Assembly: GCA_900541965.1 (NCBI GenBank)
Contig: UQLN01000040.1
Span: 1 to 38,792, forward strand
DNA length: 38,792 nt
DNA from: an uncultured Parabacteroides sp.
GTDB taxonomy: Bacteria; Bacteroidota; Bacteroidia; Bacteroidales; Tannerellaceae
Direction: 5' to 3'
In this document: positions 23,019-32,506 of the stretch, piece by piece
Layout of the letters: each line of letters starts with the position of its first letter
How positions within the stretch are numbered: the first letter of the stretch is position 1
Made by a program: the position numbers and the translations under genes
Notes under the pieces: model-generated
Database searches by the model: none
Seen by the model: only the letters and a program-made list of their open reading frames with translations
What the model was told of the DNA's origin: nothing

Positions 23019-26000
23019 TTATGTAGTTAATATTTCATTGGCAAATCGGGCATAATGTCCTTCCAGACCTTGCGCATACCGCCGGAGTACTTTCTCTGCT
23101 GTTTGGTTTTGGTCTCCGCACAGATACAGGCTTTTAGCCAAGTGCAGTTCTTTTAGAATACGGTTCCGGTAGGTAACATCATGAATATAGGGGATTGTTT
23201 TCTCGCGTGCGACCGTGTATGATGGCAAGTCGTTGTAGCGCATGCCTTCATATGTAAGCAAACGGTATAAGACCGGTATTGCTTTCCGGCTACCTATGGC
23301 TTCGCAGGCCATGGCAATAGCCCTGAAATGGGAGAAATAATCTTCCGGTTTCAGTAATTCCGCTTTTTCCAGAATGATGGGAAGTACAGTCTCGTCTTTC
23401 GTATTACCTAAAGCTATAATCAGACTGTCGAGCGGACTCATGCACTCGCCGAACTGGGCGGATGCCGTATAGTGCCATCCTTCATCCCATAGGGGATAGG
23501 AACGGATTTTATCAACCAGAATATCAGCATATTCTTTGTCGCCGAGTATACAGAGGATACTGGCGTAAATCAGTCTGTCGTGTTCCGGAAGGGAAGAAGA
23601 ACTTATCTTTTCTCTTACAAGCCGGACGCATTTTTGTGGCTCCGTCAGCAGGATTTCCAATCCTTTATACTGGTCGGTGACGGTTTCGACAGCTTGCCTG
23701 AATACTTTGTTATTGAATGTACCGGTATCTTTGTCTGCCAGTACACGTTGGGGCAATATTTCTTTTTCTACCAGGTGTTTCTGGATTTTTTTCATATTCA
23801 TTTTCCGTAAAGGTGTTTGTTCCTTTACGGAGAGGGCGGCAAGATAGCCGACGGCATACCCCTGGTTCTGCAGACAAGGCTGCATACGGATAACCGGCAT
23901 GGCATCGCGGTGTGCGCTCGCTCCAAGACCGGTTACGATAATGCCTTCAAGCTCTTTAGGCAATAAGGCGCGCAAAGGTACATCCGCATCATAAATAACA
24001 TGCCGTTTGCCCGGAGGATTAAGGGTGAAATAATTGTCGACCGTCATGCCATGTGTGTCGAACGAACTTTGATGGTAGGAGATGGTATCCGGGTAACGGC
24101 GATGGTTAATTACATCGTAGACAGATATGGTATATTCGCCGGTGATGCGTCGTCGCTCGCGGGTCTGTGGGAGTTTCCCGATGTCATAATGACCCTTGTA
24201 CTTGGCTTTTCCCTGTACATACAGGCGGCTTACGTCCAGAATATCCGTGTCATCTATCAGTGTCCAGTCCGTATTGTTATAGTAGTCGTTTAATTCAAAA
24301 CGGGAAAGCCCGGCACCCTGTACGGCAAGTGTTTTTTTTCCTGTATATTCATATCCGGCTCCTGCGGCGATTGCAATGTCTGCACTTCCTGTACTGTCAA
24401 TAATGCGATCAGCGAGTACAACGCCTCTTCCTTGTGGGGTAGAGACGATGATACCGGTCACTTTGTTGTTGTGTACCAGTGCCCCGCAACCTAAAATGCC
24501 ATACCAAAGGTCGGCTTTATTCTTTCGCAGTTGCCGGCGATACCATTCTATTTTCCAGTCGGCACGGAAATCCGCATTCGATTTTAATTGCCGCGGATGG
24601 TCTGCCGGAGCCATGGCGCGTACTTCCCTGTCTATCTCGGCAGTGAAACCTTTCCGGTAACCGTCCCAATAACGTCCGATGAATCCGAGGGTGGTCAGCC
24701 CTCCTAAACCATGCAGGTATTCCAATACCAACGTCCGTGCTTGTTGGCGTGCAGCGGATATACCCGCAGGAGCACCACTGGTTCCGCCTCCCATGACGAT
24801 TACATCATATTTTCCTAATACGGGAAGAGTTCCGGCTGGGGAGTGAACAGAACCATAATCGGGTTGGGGGCGCAAAGGTTGAAGTATTTCTTTTACTTCG
24901 CCACAGTAACTACCGGTGTTTGATGGATAGAATACGGTGGTCTCCCGGGACAATGTGGTGTCTGCAACACAGTTAGAAGCATGCTCTCCGATAACTTCGC
25001 CCAACATCATGCTCTGGACGGGACGTGCTACCCAGGCGGCCACTTTACGGGGCAGGGCGGCACAGGGACCTGTCACCCACAAATTAGGAATGCCTTTGCA
25101 GCAAAATGCATCTTTGGGTAAGGAACGGACAGACGGGACCGTCTCGATTCCATCCGGAGTATATTTAATAATATTGTGGACATAGTGTGCCTTTTCCAAA
25201 GATTCGGGTGATGTCGGTATATCCGTATGTTCTTTTTCTGGGATAATGTGCCAGGACGGAGTGTACCAAAGCAGGTCGGAACTGTCTACCTGGTCGGTAT
25301 CCCAGGTTATATCGCGGATGAATTGTTCTGCATCCATCAGGGAGGCATACGACTTATCTTTCAGTTCATAGTTGAATATGTATTTTATTACCGGATATTC
25401 TTTCCCTTCCGACCGGAATATAAAAGGCAAAGTTTCGGTTGAAACAATCGCCGGGTTTGCTTTTATGGCATTTCCTACAACCGTATATTCAAACTCTTGT
25501 GTGCCGGGAGTAAAGGTGGTAAAACGTGCGTTGCACATTTCAGCTACTATGGCACAGGGAGTTGCATCGATTATACCTTTGCAGCGTATGGCTTGCCTGC
25601 CGGAACGGTTCGCTATTACGACCCCGGCAATGTTGCCGCTTGGGTCTTTCAGCACGTTTGTGACGTAGCTGCTGTACAGGAATTGAATGCCGTTGTTTAT
25701 CAGCTCGTTTTCCAACAGTGTTTTTACCTGTAAAGGAGTAGGGGCTTTATATTGGGTGTAAAGTAATTCCTTTTCGGAACCTGCCCGGTATATTTCTCTC
25801 GGATCGCTTTCCGGCAGGAATATTTTGCGTGCAAGGGCAGTTTGTGGTTGTTCTTCCTTTTTATTTATCCGGTACATAAAGGAACCACATATGTCATCAC
25901 CCAGATAAGGCATACCGGCAATCAAAAAAACATAGCTTCCGGCTACCGCGGCGGAAAGGGCGGCGGATACGGCTCCGGAGCTGCCGCCAACTACCACGAT

Positions 26001-26162
26001 GTCTGTTTCTCCGATGACAGGAATATCCCGTTCCTGTTCAGTACACCAGATGGGTGTTTTAGTCACTTCCTTTATTTTATTTTTGGCTTCCGCCACATTC
26101 CCGAAAGATGCCAGGGCACCACCGGCTGCTGTTACTTTTAAAAAATCTCTACGCGTTAACAT
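23019..26162 (-). CDS. large Tat-exported protein with two tandem FAD-oxidoreductase domains
   Basis: This 1047-residue protein begins with a twin-arginine signal (TRRDFLK at 3-9, then a hydrophobic Ala/Gly stretch), so it should be exported folded, probably with cofactor bound. Two Rossmann entries are visible: IVVVGGSSGAVSAALSAA near residue 55, and VIVMGGGTSGAPAGISAA near residue 455 followed by GLGGLTTLGFIGRYWDGY. The C-terminal 200 residues look like helical repeats (LRLV..IYASILCILGDKEYADILV, then LDSLIIALGNTKDE). The double arrangement looks like duplication and fusion; the first domain is more diverged and may be non-catalytic. It lies between susD and the smaller oxidoreductase, with gaps of 12 and 29 bp. 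Confidence 0.82.
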   Translation of the reverse strand: MLTRRDFLKVTAAGGALASFGNVAEAKNKIKEVTKTPIWCTEQERDIPVIGETDIVVVGGSSGAVSAALSAAVAGSYVFLIAGMPYLGDDICGSFMYRINKKEEQPQTALARKIFLPESDPREIYRAGSEKELLYTQYKAPTPLQVKTLLENELINNGIQFLYSSYVTNVLKDPSGNIAGVVIANRSGRQAIRCKGIIDATPCAIVAEMCNARFTTFTPGTQEFEYTVVGNAIKANPAIVSTETLPFIFRSEGKEYPVIKYIFNYELKDKSYASLMDAEQFIRDITWDTDQVDSSDLLWYTPSWHIIPEKEHTDIPTSPESLEKAHYVHNIIKYTPDGIETVPSVRSLPKDAFCCKGIPNLWVTGPCAALPRKVAAWVARPVQSMMLGEVIGEHASNCVADTTLSRETTVFYPSNTGSYCGEVKEILQPLRPQPDYGSVHSPAGTLPVLGKYDVIVMGGGTSGAPAGISAARQQARTLVLEYLHGLGGLTTLGFIGRYWDGYRKGFTAEIDREVRAMAPADHPRQLKSNADFRADWKIEWYRRQLRKNKADLWYGILGCGALVHNNKVTGIIVSTPQGRGVVLADRIIDSTGSADIAIAAGAGYEYTGKKTLAVQGAGLSRFELNDYYNNTDWTLIDDTDILDVSRLYVQGKAKYKGHYDIGKLPQTRERRRITGEYTISVYDVINHRRYPDTISYHQSSFDTHGMTVDNYFTLNPPGKRHVIYDADVPLRALLPKELEGIIVTGLGASAHRDAMPVIRMQPCLQNQGYAVGYLAALSVKEQTPLRKMNMKKIQKHLVEKEILPQRVLADKDTGTFNNKVFRQAVETVTDQYKGLEILLTEPQKCVRLVREKISSSSLPEHDRLIYASILCILGDKEYADILVDKIRSYPLWDEGWHYTASAQFGECMSPLDSLIIALGNTKDETVLPIILEKAELLKPEDYFSHFRAIAMACEAIGSRKAIPVLYRLLTYEGMRYNDLPSYTVAREKTIPYIHDVTYRNRILKELHLAKSLYLCGDQNQTAEKVLRRYAQGLEGHYARFANEILTT

Positions 26163-26174
26163 GGTTTTTTCTTT

Positions 26175-27938
26175 TTAATAACCATCATTCTGGGTCAGGT
26201 TCGGATTACGGTCGCGTTCCAGTTGGGGAATCGGCCATAGCGCGAATTTCTTATCCCAGAATCTGTTTTTATCTCTTATTTTCAGTTTTTCTTTATAAGC
26301 ATTATAGTCCGGAATGTCGTTCAGGTCGGAACGTTCCGATGTTTTGAAGTTCGGAATGTCCGTAGCAGAGAGACCTTCGTAGCGGATACTTGGCAATGGA
26401 AGTCCGTAGCTGGGCTGTCCGTTTTCCAAATCGCCAATACTCCAACGCCGCATATCGACATGATGTAATCCTTCGAGGGCAAGTTCCACTTTGCGTTCCC
26501 GACGTACCAACTGACGCATTTTTGTCTGGTTGCCTATCCGGTCTTCCGATACATTAGGCATACCGGCTCGATTTCGTACCAGATTGATGGCATCGTATAC
26601 TGAGACATCGAGTTCTCCGAGTTCGATTTTTGCCTCGGCGTAACTCAGTAATACTTCCGCATAACGCATAAGAGGGATATTACAGGACTGTGCACTTACG
26701 TTTTCAGCCGTTTCATTGCTGAACTTAGCCCATATGTATCCTACACCGGCATTACAGAAGCTTGCCCAAGCTGCTGCGCTGTTAATATCGGAATTATTTG
26801 CCAAATTCCATTCTTTTGTGGCAAAATTATAGAATTTTGTTTCTGCGTTGTAGGCTTCCAGGATGTGGCGGACGACCGTACCGTTATTGACAGTCACAGT
26901 GTCTCCGTGCATCCATAGGGTAGAATGAAATCGCGGATCCCTGTTCTTTTGCGGGTGTTTCGGGTCATATAGCGGGGATTCGTCGATACGTTTTCCGTCA
27001 ATACATTCATACGTGTCTGCCAACATCATGGATGGGTGCCTTCCGGTTTGTCCCGTATTTCTGGATATTTGCCCGAAGGCTACCACATGAGTTTTTTTAG
27101 AGCCTAAATTGGAATACATGATTTCAAACAACATTTCTTTGCGGACATCGGCTTTCTCCTGCCCGGTGATATTAAATAAGTCGTCGAAATGAGTGGCAAG
27201 TGCCCGCTGTCCGATGACTTGCGATGCAGCCGTAGCAGCCGTACGGAAATATCCGGTTCCTTTTCCTCCATAATCGAGGCTTCCTCCCAGCAGGGCGGCA
27301 CGTGCTTTCAGACCGTAGGCAACAGCCCTGTCCACGCGTCCCCGTTCGGTGGCGGTCCAGGGCAGTTTAGGTGCAGCTTCTTCCAGGTCTTTCAGGATGA
27401 AATCGAGGACTTCTACTTTGGAGACTCTTTTATCGGAGTATTGTTCGATCGACACAGGCTGGGTATAAAAAGGAATATCCCCGTAGGTTGCAATCAGATT
27501 ATAATAGGCGAAGGCACGCAATACTTTTATTTCTGCCAGGTATTGATGTGCCTTGTCGCCTAATCCGTCGATATAGCTTTTGGAACCTTCGATAACGGAA
27601 TTGGAACGTGCAATTATTCCGTACATACTGCTCCAAAATGCCTGTACGGTTCCGTTGTCGGGATTTAAGGCACCTCCGGCTCCAATAGTCGTATTTTCAT
27701 TACGTTCCAGTGCGATTGCCGTTTGATGGTCGAGTGTGATACTGAAAGGGGTGGCGTAGGCCAATTCAATGCTGATGGCATTGTATACGCCTGATGCCCC
27801 GGCTTTTATAGCCGCTTCGGTTTTATAGAAGTCTTTGGAGGAATAGTCGGACGGGTTTCTGTCCAGAAAATCCGAACAGGAAGTGGATGCAAGCCCGCTG
27901 GCTAATAAGATAGATATATTGATGAGTAACTTTTTCAT
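26175..27938 (-). CDS. SusD/RagB outer-membrane lipoprotein (locus 2)
   Basis: From the ATG at 27938 the protein has 587 residues. I prefer this start because it gives a compact signal peptide (KKLLINISILLASGL) with lipobox STSC. The longer frame to 28001 overlaps the susC gene and adds 21 residues before the signal. Family features include the N-terminal CSDFLDRNPSDY, TPR-like helices (EIKVLRAFAYYNLIATYGDIPFY), RRERKVELALEGLHHVDMRRW, and the C-terminal LWPIPQLERDRNPNLTQNDGY. It should form the lid of the SusC transporter encoded 11 bp upstream. Confidence 0.93.
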   Translation of the reverse strand: MKKLLINISILLASGLASTSCSDFLDRNPSDYSSKDFYKTEAAIKAGASGVYNAISIELAYATPFSITLDHQTAIALERNENTTIGAGGALNPDNGTVQAFWSSMYGIIARSNSVIEGSKSYIDGLGDKAHQYLAEIKVLRAFAYYNLIATYGDIPFYTQPVSIEQYSDKRVSKVEVLDFILKDLEEAAPKLPWTATERGRVDRAVAYGLKARAALLGGSLDYGGKGTGYFRTAATAASQVIGQRALATHFDDLFNITGQEKADVRKEMLFEIMYSNLGSKKTHVVAFGQISRNTGQTGRHPSMMLADTYECIDGKRIDESPLYDPKHPQKNRDPRFHSTLWMHGDTVTVNNGTVVRHILEAYNAETKFYNFATKEWNLANNSDINSAAAWASFCNAGVGYIWAKFSNETAENVSAQSCNIPLMRYAEVLLSYAEAKIELGELDVSVYDAINLVRNRAGMPNVSEDRIGNQTKMRQLVRRERKVELALEGLHHVDMRRWSIGDLENGQPSYGLPLPSIRYEGLSATDIPNFKTSERSDLNDIPDYNAYKEKLKIRDKNRFWDKKFALWPIPQLERDRNPNLTQNDGY

Positions 27939-27949
27939 GACTATATAGA

Positions 27950-30900
27950 TTAAAAACGAATGTCGAAGCCTAAAGTGAATGTTTTCAGAAGTGGATAACA
28001 ACTACCGTTGCTCACGCTGCTTTCCGGGTCGTATCCCTTGTATGCATTGGTGATGGTGAAGAGGTTCTGACCGCTTACGAAGAAACGCAGATGGTCTATT
28101 CTTGCTTTGCTGATGATATGTTTCGGGAGCCTGTAGCCGACTACGATATTTTTCAGACGCATGTAGGCACCGCTTCTGATCCAGAAATCGGAAACAATAT
28201 TGTTCGGATTATTGCCGGAACCGTCGATAAGCAGAACAGGGAATTCCGCATCTCTGTTTTCCGGAGTCCAGTAATCCAACTGGTTTTTGAAGATTGTGCG
28301 TCCTACCCAGAACGGGCGTGCCCCGGCTCCCGTATACAACAGGTCTTTTTTCCCTACTCCCTGGAAGAACAATGAGAAGTCGAAGTCCTGCCATTCGGCA
28401 GACATATTCAGCCCGAATTCAAAATGCGGGTACGGGTCTCCGATAACGGTACGGTCGTAATCGTCTATTTTTCCATCCGGTTCTCCATTAGGACCGCTGA
28501 TATCCTTATATTTGATATATCCCGGTTTGACATTGGCTTTGTTGCCGCCATACACAGGCGAATTGTCTATTTCTTCCTGTGTCTGGAAATATCCGTCGGA
28601 TACATAGCCATACCAGGAATAAAGGGGCAGCCCCTCTTTGGTGATTTGGGTTCCGATATATTCCTTACCAAACAGGTTGGTTACTTTGTTGGTCACATCC
28701 GACAAGGTTCCGGTAATGGAGTAATTCACTTCTTCGATACGGTCGCGCCAACTGACAGACAAGTCCCATCCGTTATTTCTCATCGACCCTGCATTTTCCC
28801 AGGGAGAGGAAAGTCCTACGTACATAGGTATAGGAAATTGTTGCAGCATATTGTTGATGTTGCGGATGTAATAGTCGAAAGTCATAGTTAGCCGGGAGTT
28901 TAACAGTCCGGCGTCCAAACCGATATTAAACTGGATAGACTTTTCCCAGGATATTTTGTCATTGGCTACTTGTGTTTGTCCGACTCCTGTTCCCAATTTC
29001 TTATCGAACCAGTAACCGAAACCGGTACCGATGGAAGCAGCATAAGGGTAAAAGATCGCATTACCACCCAGAATAATATCCTGATTACCCAATGTGCCGT
29101 ATGAGGCTCTGAGTTTTAAATTGTCCACAATCTTCTTTGCTGGTTTGAAAAAGGCCTCTTCCGAGATTCTCCAACCAGCCGATACGGAGGGGAAGAAACC
29201 CCAGCGGTGTGCTTTCAGGAAGCGGGATGAAGCGTCCCAGCGTCCGTTTAGTTCCACCAGGTAACGTTCGTGGAATGAATAGTTTATACGGGCAAAGTAG
29301 GAAACCATCGCGAACTCCGAACGTCCGCCGGAGTTGGTTGCCGTAGATATATCTCCGTGATTTATTTCGTTGTGCCCGTCAAACTCATAGCCTTTGCGGC
29401 TGGCACTGAAACTATGTATTTTTCGTTCCTCGGTCTGCATACCTCCCAGTACTTTGAAATAGTTTTTGGCAAAGGTTTTTTCATAAGAAGCTTGCAGGTT
29501 AAACTGGTTGTAAACCGATTGGCTCCAGCTTTCGTTTTTATAATTGCCTGCAGCCGGGTAGCTTGTTTTGAATACCCCTTTTTCATAGGTATCGTAGGGC
29601 TGGATAAAATAGTCGGATTTGTATTCAACTTTCCGGCTGCTATAGCTTGCCATCGCATCGAAGCCTTTGAAAGGTTTCAGTTGGATGGTACCTTTGATGC
29701 CTAATTCGGGTGTGACTCCGGTTTTGATACCTCCTGCTTTGGCGGCAGCTATCGGGTTGTCTCCGTTCTGGCCGAAGCCCCAGGTTCCGTCGTTGTTTAC
29801 TCCGGAAAGGACAGGGGTGAAAGTCAATGCTTTATTGATGATGCTTTCCGGGCTATCCATGCAGGGATTGACGGCTTTGGACTGGCGGACGTTTACATCC
29901 AGACCGATTTTCATCCATTTGGTGACTTGTGCATCGGAGTTCAGGCGAAGCGTCATTCGGGAATAATCGTTGTTGGATACTAAACCGTCCTGGTAAAAGT
30001 ATCCGGCATTGGCATATAAATGGAATATTTTGGAACCTCCGCTCAGACTCACGGAGTGATTGTGGCTGAATGTCTGCTTTTTGATGACCTGGTCTTTCCA
30101 GTTCGTATCATAATAGTTGAAATTGTCGGCACCCTGGGTTTTGTAGATGTCGATGATTTCCTGTGTATACTGCGGGTCCATGTTGGCATTGGCGCGTGCC
30201 ACATTTACGGCTTCCATATATTCGATGGCATTTACCGGTTCGGGCATGAAGGTTGGGGTATTGAGATTGGCGTATCCGCTGTAAGATACTTTGATCCCTT
30301 CTTGCCCGGCTCGTTTGGTGGTTATCAGGATGACGCCGTTGGAAGCTCTCGAACCGTAGATAGAAGCAGAGGCGGCATCTTTCAGTACCGATATGGATTC
30401 GATGGCATTCATATCGACATTATTCATATCTCCTTCCACGCCATCGATAAGTATTAACGGGGTGGTGGATGAGTTCAGGGAACCGGTCCCACGCATCCGG
30501 ATACTGCCGTAGTCGGCTCCCGGTCGTCCGGATGACTGGATGATAGAGACTCCGGGCACTAATCCCTGTAAAGCCGTTGAAACGTTCGGAACACTGCGTT
30601 TAACCAATTCGGAATTGGATACATTTTGAACGGACCCTGTCAGGTTTACTTTTTTCTGCGTGCCGTATCCTACGACGACTACTTCTTCCAATGCCTGGGT
30701 ATCTTCAAGTAAGGTTGCGTTGTATGTATGTTTGTGTCCTACTTTGACCGTATGCGGATTATATCCTATATAGGAAAAGGTTAATGTGGCGTGTTCCGGT
30801 ACGTTCTCAATACTGTAATGACCGTTTTCGTCCGTGATGGAGCCGTTAGTTGTTCCGGTCACAACAACATTTACTCCAATCAAAGGTTCTTCATTATGGT

Positions 30901-31042
30901 CGATAACGTAGCCTGTGATTTTTTTTGGAGGATGATTTTTGTTTTTGGGGTGTATAGCGGGCTGGGCTTGTGCCGCCTGGAATAAAAAAAGAAGTAAGCT
31001 CAGACAAAATAGCAGCCTAAGCGGGTAAAGAGGGTTAGTCAT
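27950..31042 (-). CDS. SusC/RagA TonB-dependent transporter (locus 2)
   Basis: A 1030-residue outer-membrane transporter with a signal peptide ending QAAQAQ, then a carboxypeptidase-regulatory-like domain (about 40-120, ITGYVIDHNEEPLIGVNVVV). The plug follows (EEVVVVGYGTQKKVNLTGSVQ), then the barrel ending LGFDIRF. Unlike the locus 1 transporter it has no STN domain and no sigma/anti-sigma neighbours, so regulation must work differently; no regulator is encoded here. It heads a four-gene operon with SusD and two flavoproteins, and is transcribed divergently from the TIM-barrel gene across about 140 bp. Confidence 0.95.
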   Translation of the reverse strand: MTNPLYPLRLLFCLSLLLFLFQAAQAQPAIHPKNKNHPPKKITGYVIDHNEEPLIGVNVVVTGTTNGSITDENGHYSIENVPEHATLTFSYIGYNPHTVKVGHKHTYNATLLEDTQALEEVVVVGYGTQKKVNLTGSVQNVSNSELVKRSVPNVSTALQGLVPGVSIIQSSGRPGADYGSIRMRGTGSLNSSTTPLILIDGVEGDMNNVDMNAIESISVLKDAASASIYGSRASNGVILITTKRAGQEGIKVSYSGYANLNTPTFMPEPVNAIEYMEAVNVARANANMDPQYTQEIIDIYKTQGADNFNYYDTNWKDQVIKKQTFSHNHSVSLSGGSKIFHLYANAGYFYQDGLVSNNDYSRMTLRLNSDAQVTKWMKIGLDVNVRQSKAVNPCMDSPESIINKALTFTPVLSGVNNDGTWGFGQNGDNPIAAAKAGGIKTGVTPELGIKGTIQLKPFKGFDAMASYSSRKVEYKSDYFIQPYDTYEKGVFKTSYPAAGNYKNESWSQSVYNQFNLQASYEKTFAKNYFKVLGGMQTEERKIHSFSASRKGYEFDGHNEINHGDISTATNSGGRSEFAMVSYFARINYSFHERYLVELNGRWDASSRFLKAHRWGFFPSVSAGWRISEEAFFKPAKKIVDNLKLRASYGTLGNQDIILGGNAIFYPYAASIGTGFGYWFDKKLGTGVGQTQVANDKISWEKSIQFNIGLDAGLLNSRLTMTFDYYIRNINNMLQQFPIPMYVGLSSPWENAGSMRNNGWDLSVSWRDRIEEVNYSITGTLSDVTNKVTNLFGKEYIGTQITKEGLPLYSWYGYVSDGYFQTQEEIDNSPVYGGNKANVKPGYIKYKDISGPNGEPDGKIDDYDRTVIGDPYPHFEFGLNMSAEWQDFDFSLFFQGVGKKDLLYTGAGARPFWVGRTIFKNQLDYWTPENRDAEFPVLLIDGSGNNPNNIVSDFWIRSGAYMRLKNIVVGYRLPKHIISKARIDHLRFFVSGQNLFTITNAYKGYDPESSVSNGSCYPLLKTFTLGFDIRF

Positions 31043-31131
31043 AGTAAAATAAATTTAAGTTTAAACATGGGTTATATTTTTATAAGACACGATTACTTCG
31101 GGAACTACTTACATAATTAGGGTAAAAATTT

Positions 31132-31139
31132 TATATTTG
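31132..31139 (+). promoter_or_regulatory. -7 element of the TIM-barrel/polyamine/PABA run
   Basis: TATATTTG at 31132-31139 matches TAnnTTTG and lies 43 bp upstream of the 31183 start. No TTTG occurs at -33. The 140-bp gap (31043-31182) to the divergent susC holds no other recognisable feature. Confidence 0.45.
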
Positions 31140-31182
31140 TGAAATAGACACAGTGTATTAACCTTATAAATAAAAGAAAAAC

Positions 31183-32172
31183 ATGGCACGTCCTGTAACA
31201 TTATGTACTCTTCAATGGGGTGATCTACCTCTTGAGACGGTTTGCGAGAAAGCAAAATCTTTCGGATATGACGGTTTGGAACTGGGACTTCCCGCACATC
31301 TGGATGTCCGTAGTATGGATCCTGCGTACTATGCAGGGATAAAAAATCTGTTGGACAGATACGGGTTGAAATTGTTTTGTATTTCCAACCATCTGATAAG
31401 TCAGGCTGTATGCGATACTATCGACTTGCGGCATAAAGCCATATTGCCTGCATATATTTGGGGAGACGGCGAGCCGGAAGGTGTCCGGGAACGCGCGGCA
31501 GAACATCTTGTCTGTACGGCACGTGCTGCAAAAATGTTAGGTATAGATACCGTGGTAGGGTTTACCGGCAGTTCTATCTGGCAATGGCTCTATTCTTTTC
31601 CTCCCGTTACAGAGGGAATGATAGAAGAAGGGTATGCCGACTTTGCCCGCCGTTTTATTCCTATTCTGGATGAGTATCAGAAATTAGGTGTCCGTTTTGC
31701 GCTCGAAGTGCATCCTTCGGAAATAGCTTTTGATACTTTTTCTGCTAAACGGGCGCTCGAAGCGGTGGGGCATCATCCGGCTTTCGGTTTCAATTACGAC
31801 CCCAGCCATTTAGGGTATCAAGCTGTCGATTATGTGGATTTTATCCGTCAGTTTCCTGACCGTATATTCCATGTCCATATGAAGGATGTCTATTGGAGCG
31901 ATACCCCTAAGCAAATCGGTGTATTCGGCGGACATTCGACTTTTGGCGACTCACGGCGCTACTGGAATTTCCGCAGTCTCGGACGCGGACGGATTTGTTT
32001 CGAAGAAATTATACGTACTTTAAATGACATCGCTTATCAGGGACCGCTTTCAGTGGAATGGGAAGATAGCGGTATGGACCGTGAACACGGGGCTCGCGAA
32101 TCCTGTGCTTTTGTTAAGAGAATGGATTTCCAGCCTTCAGCACACGCCTTCGATGCTTGCTTCGAAAGATAA
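31183..32172 (+). CDS. sugar phosphate isomerase/epimerase-like TIM-barrel protein
   Basis: A 329-residue cytoplasmic protein of the xylose-isomerase-like/AP-endonuclease-2 TIM-barrel fold. Candidate metal ligands fall where the family has them: Glu175 (ALEVHPSE), Asp206 and His209 (NYDPSHLG), His232 (HVHMKD) and a C-terminal glutamate at 292 or 294 (VEWEDS). Relatives isomerise, epimerise or eliminate keto-sugars, often beside sugar oxidoreductases. Here it is divergent from a SusC/SusD locus with two flavin oxidoreductases, so action on an oxidised sugar is a reasonable inference but is unproven. It has no signal peptide, so its substrate would have to be imported. Confidence 0.82.
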   Translation: MARPVTLCTLQWGDLPLETVCEKAKSFGYDGLELGLPAHLDVRSMDPAYYAGIKNLLDRYGLKLFCISNHLISQAVCDTIDLRHKAILPAYIWGDGEPEGVRERAAEHLVCTARAAKMLGIDTVVGFTGSSIWQWLYSFPPVTEGMIEEGYADFARRFIPILDEYQKLGVRFALEVHPSEIAFDTFSAKRALEAVGHHPAFGFNYDPSHLGYQAVDYVDFIRQFPDRIFHVHMKDVYWSDTPKQIGVFGGHSTFGDSRRYWNFRSLGRGRICFEEIIRTLNDIAYQGPLSVEWEDSGMDREHGARESCAFVKRMDFQPSAHAFDACFER

Positions 32173-32203
32173 AATACGTACATTTGCGAAAAAAACAGGA
32201 ACT

Positions 32204-32506
32204 ATGCTGAAACATATTGTAATGTGGAAACTGAAGGCGGAAGCCGAAGGGAAAACAAAGGCTGAAAATGCCTTGTGGATGAAAGAACATCTGGAAGCCC
32301 TGGTGGGCGTCGTACCTGAAATACGTTCTTTGCAGGTCGGTATCAATGTGAAAGAGAGCGATATGGCCTATGATGCCGTATTGATTTCTACCTTTGACGA
32401 CGAACAGGCACTTGCCGCCTATAAAGTAAATCCACGCCATGTGGAAGTCAGTTCGTATTGTAAGAAAATACGTGAGAGCCGCGTAGTTGTCGATTTTTAT
32501 GAATAA
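32204..32506 (+). CDS. Dabb-domain (stress-responsive alpha/beta-barrel) protein
   Basis: A 100-residue protein starting MLKHIVMWKLK. It has EIRSLQVGINV and a C-terminal YKVNPRHVEVSSYCKKIRESRVVVDFYE, the layout of the dimeric Dabb domain. I chose the ATG at 32204 because the frame upstream is only a shadow inside the preceding gene and the family starts with this (M)xxHxVxxK segment. The role of small Dabb proteins is mostly unknown. Its last codons overlap the start of the agmatine deiminase gene, so the two are translationally coupled. Confidence 0.8.
   Translation: MLKHIVMWKLKAEAEGKTKAENALWMKEHLEALVGVVPEIRSLQVGINVKESDMAYDAVLISTFDDEQALAAYKVNPRHVEVSSYCKKIRESRVVVDFYE

Noticed and set aside
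32024..32203. 60-residue N-terminal extension of the Dabb protein
   Set aside because: It overlaps the TIM-barrel gene in another frame; the domain begins exactly at the ATG at 32204.
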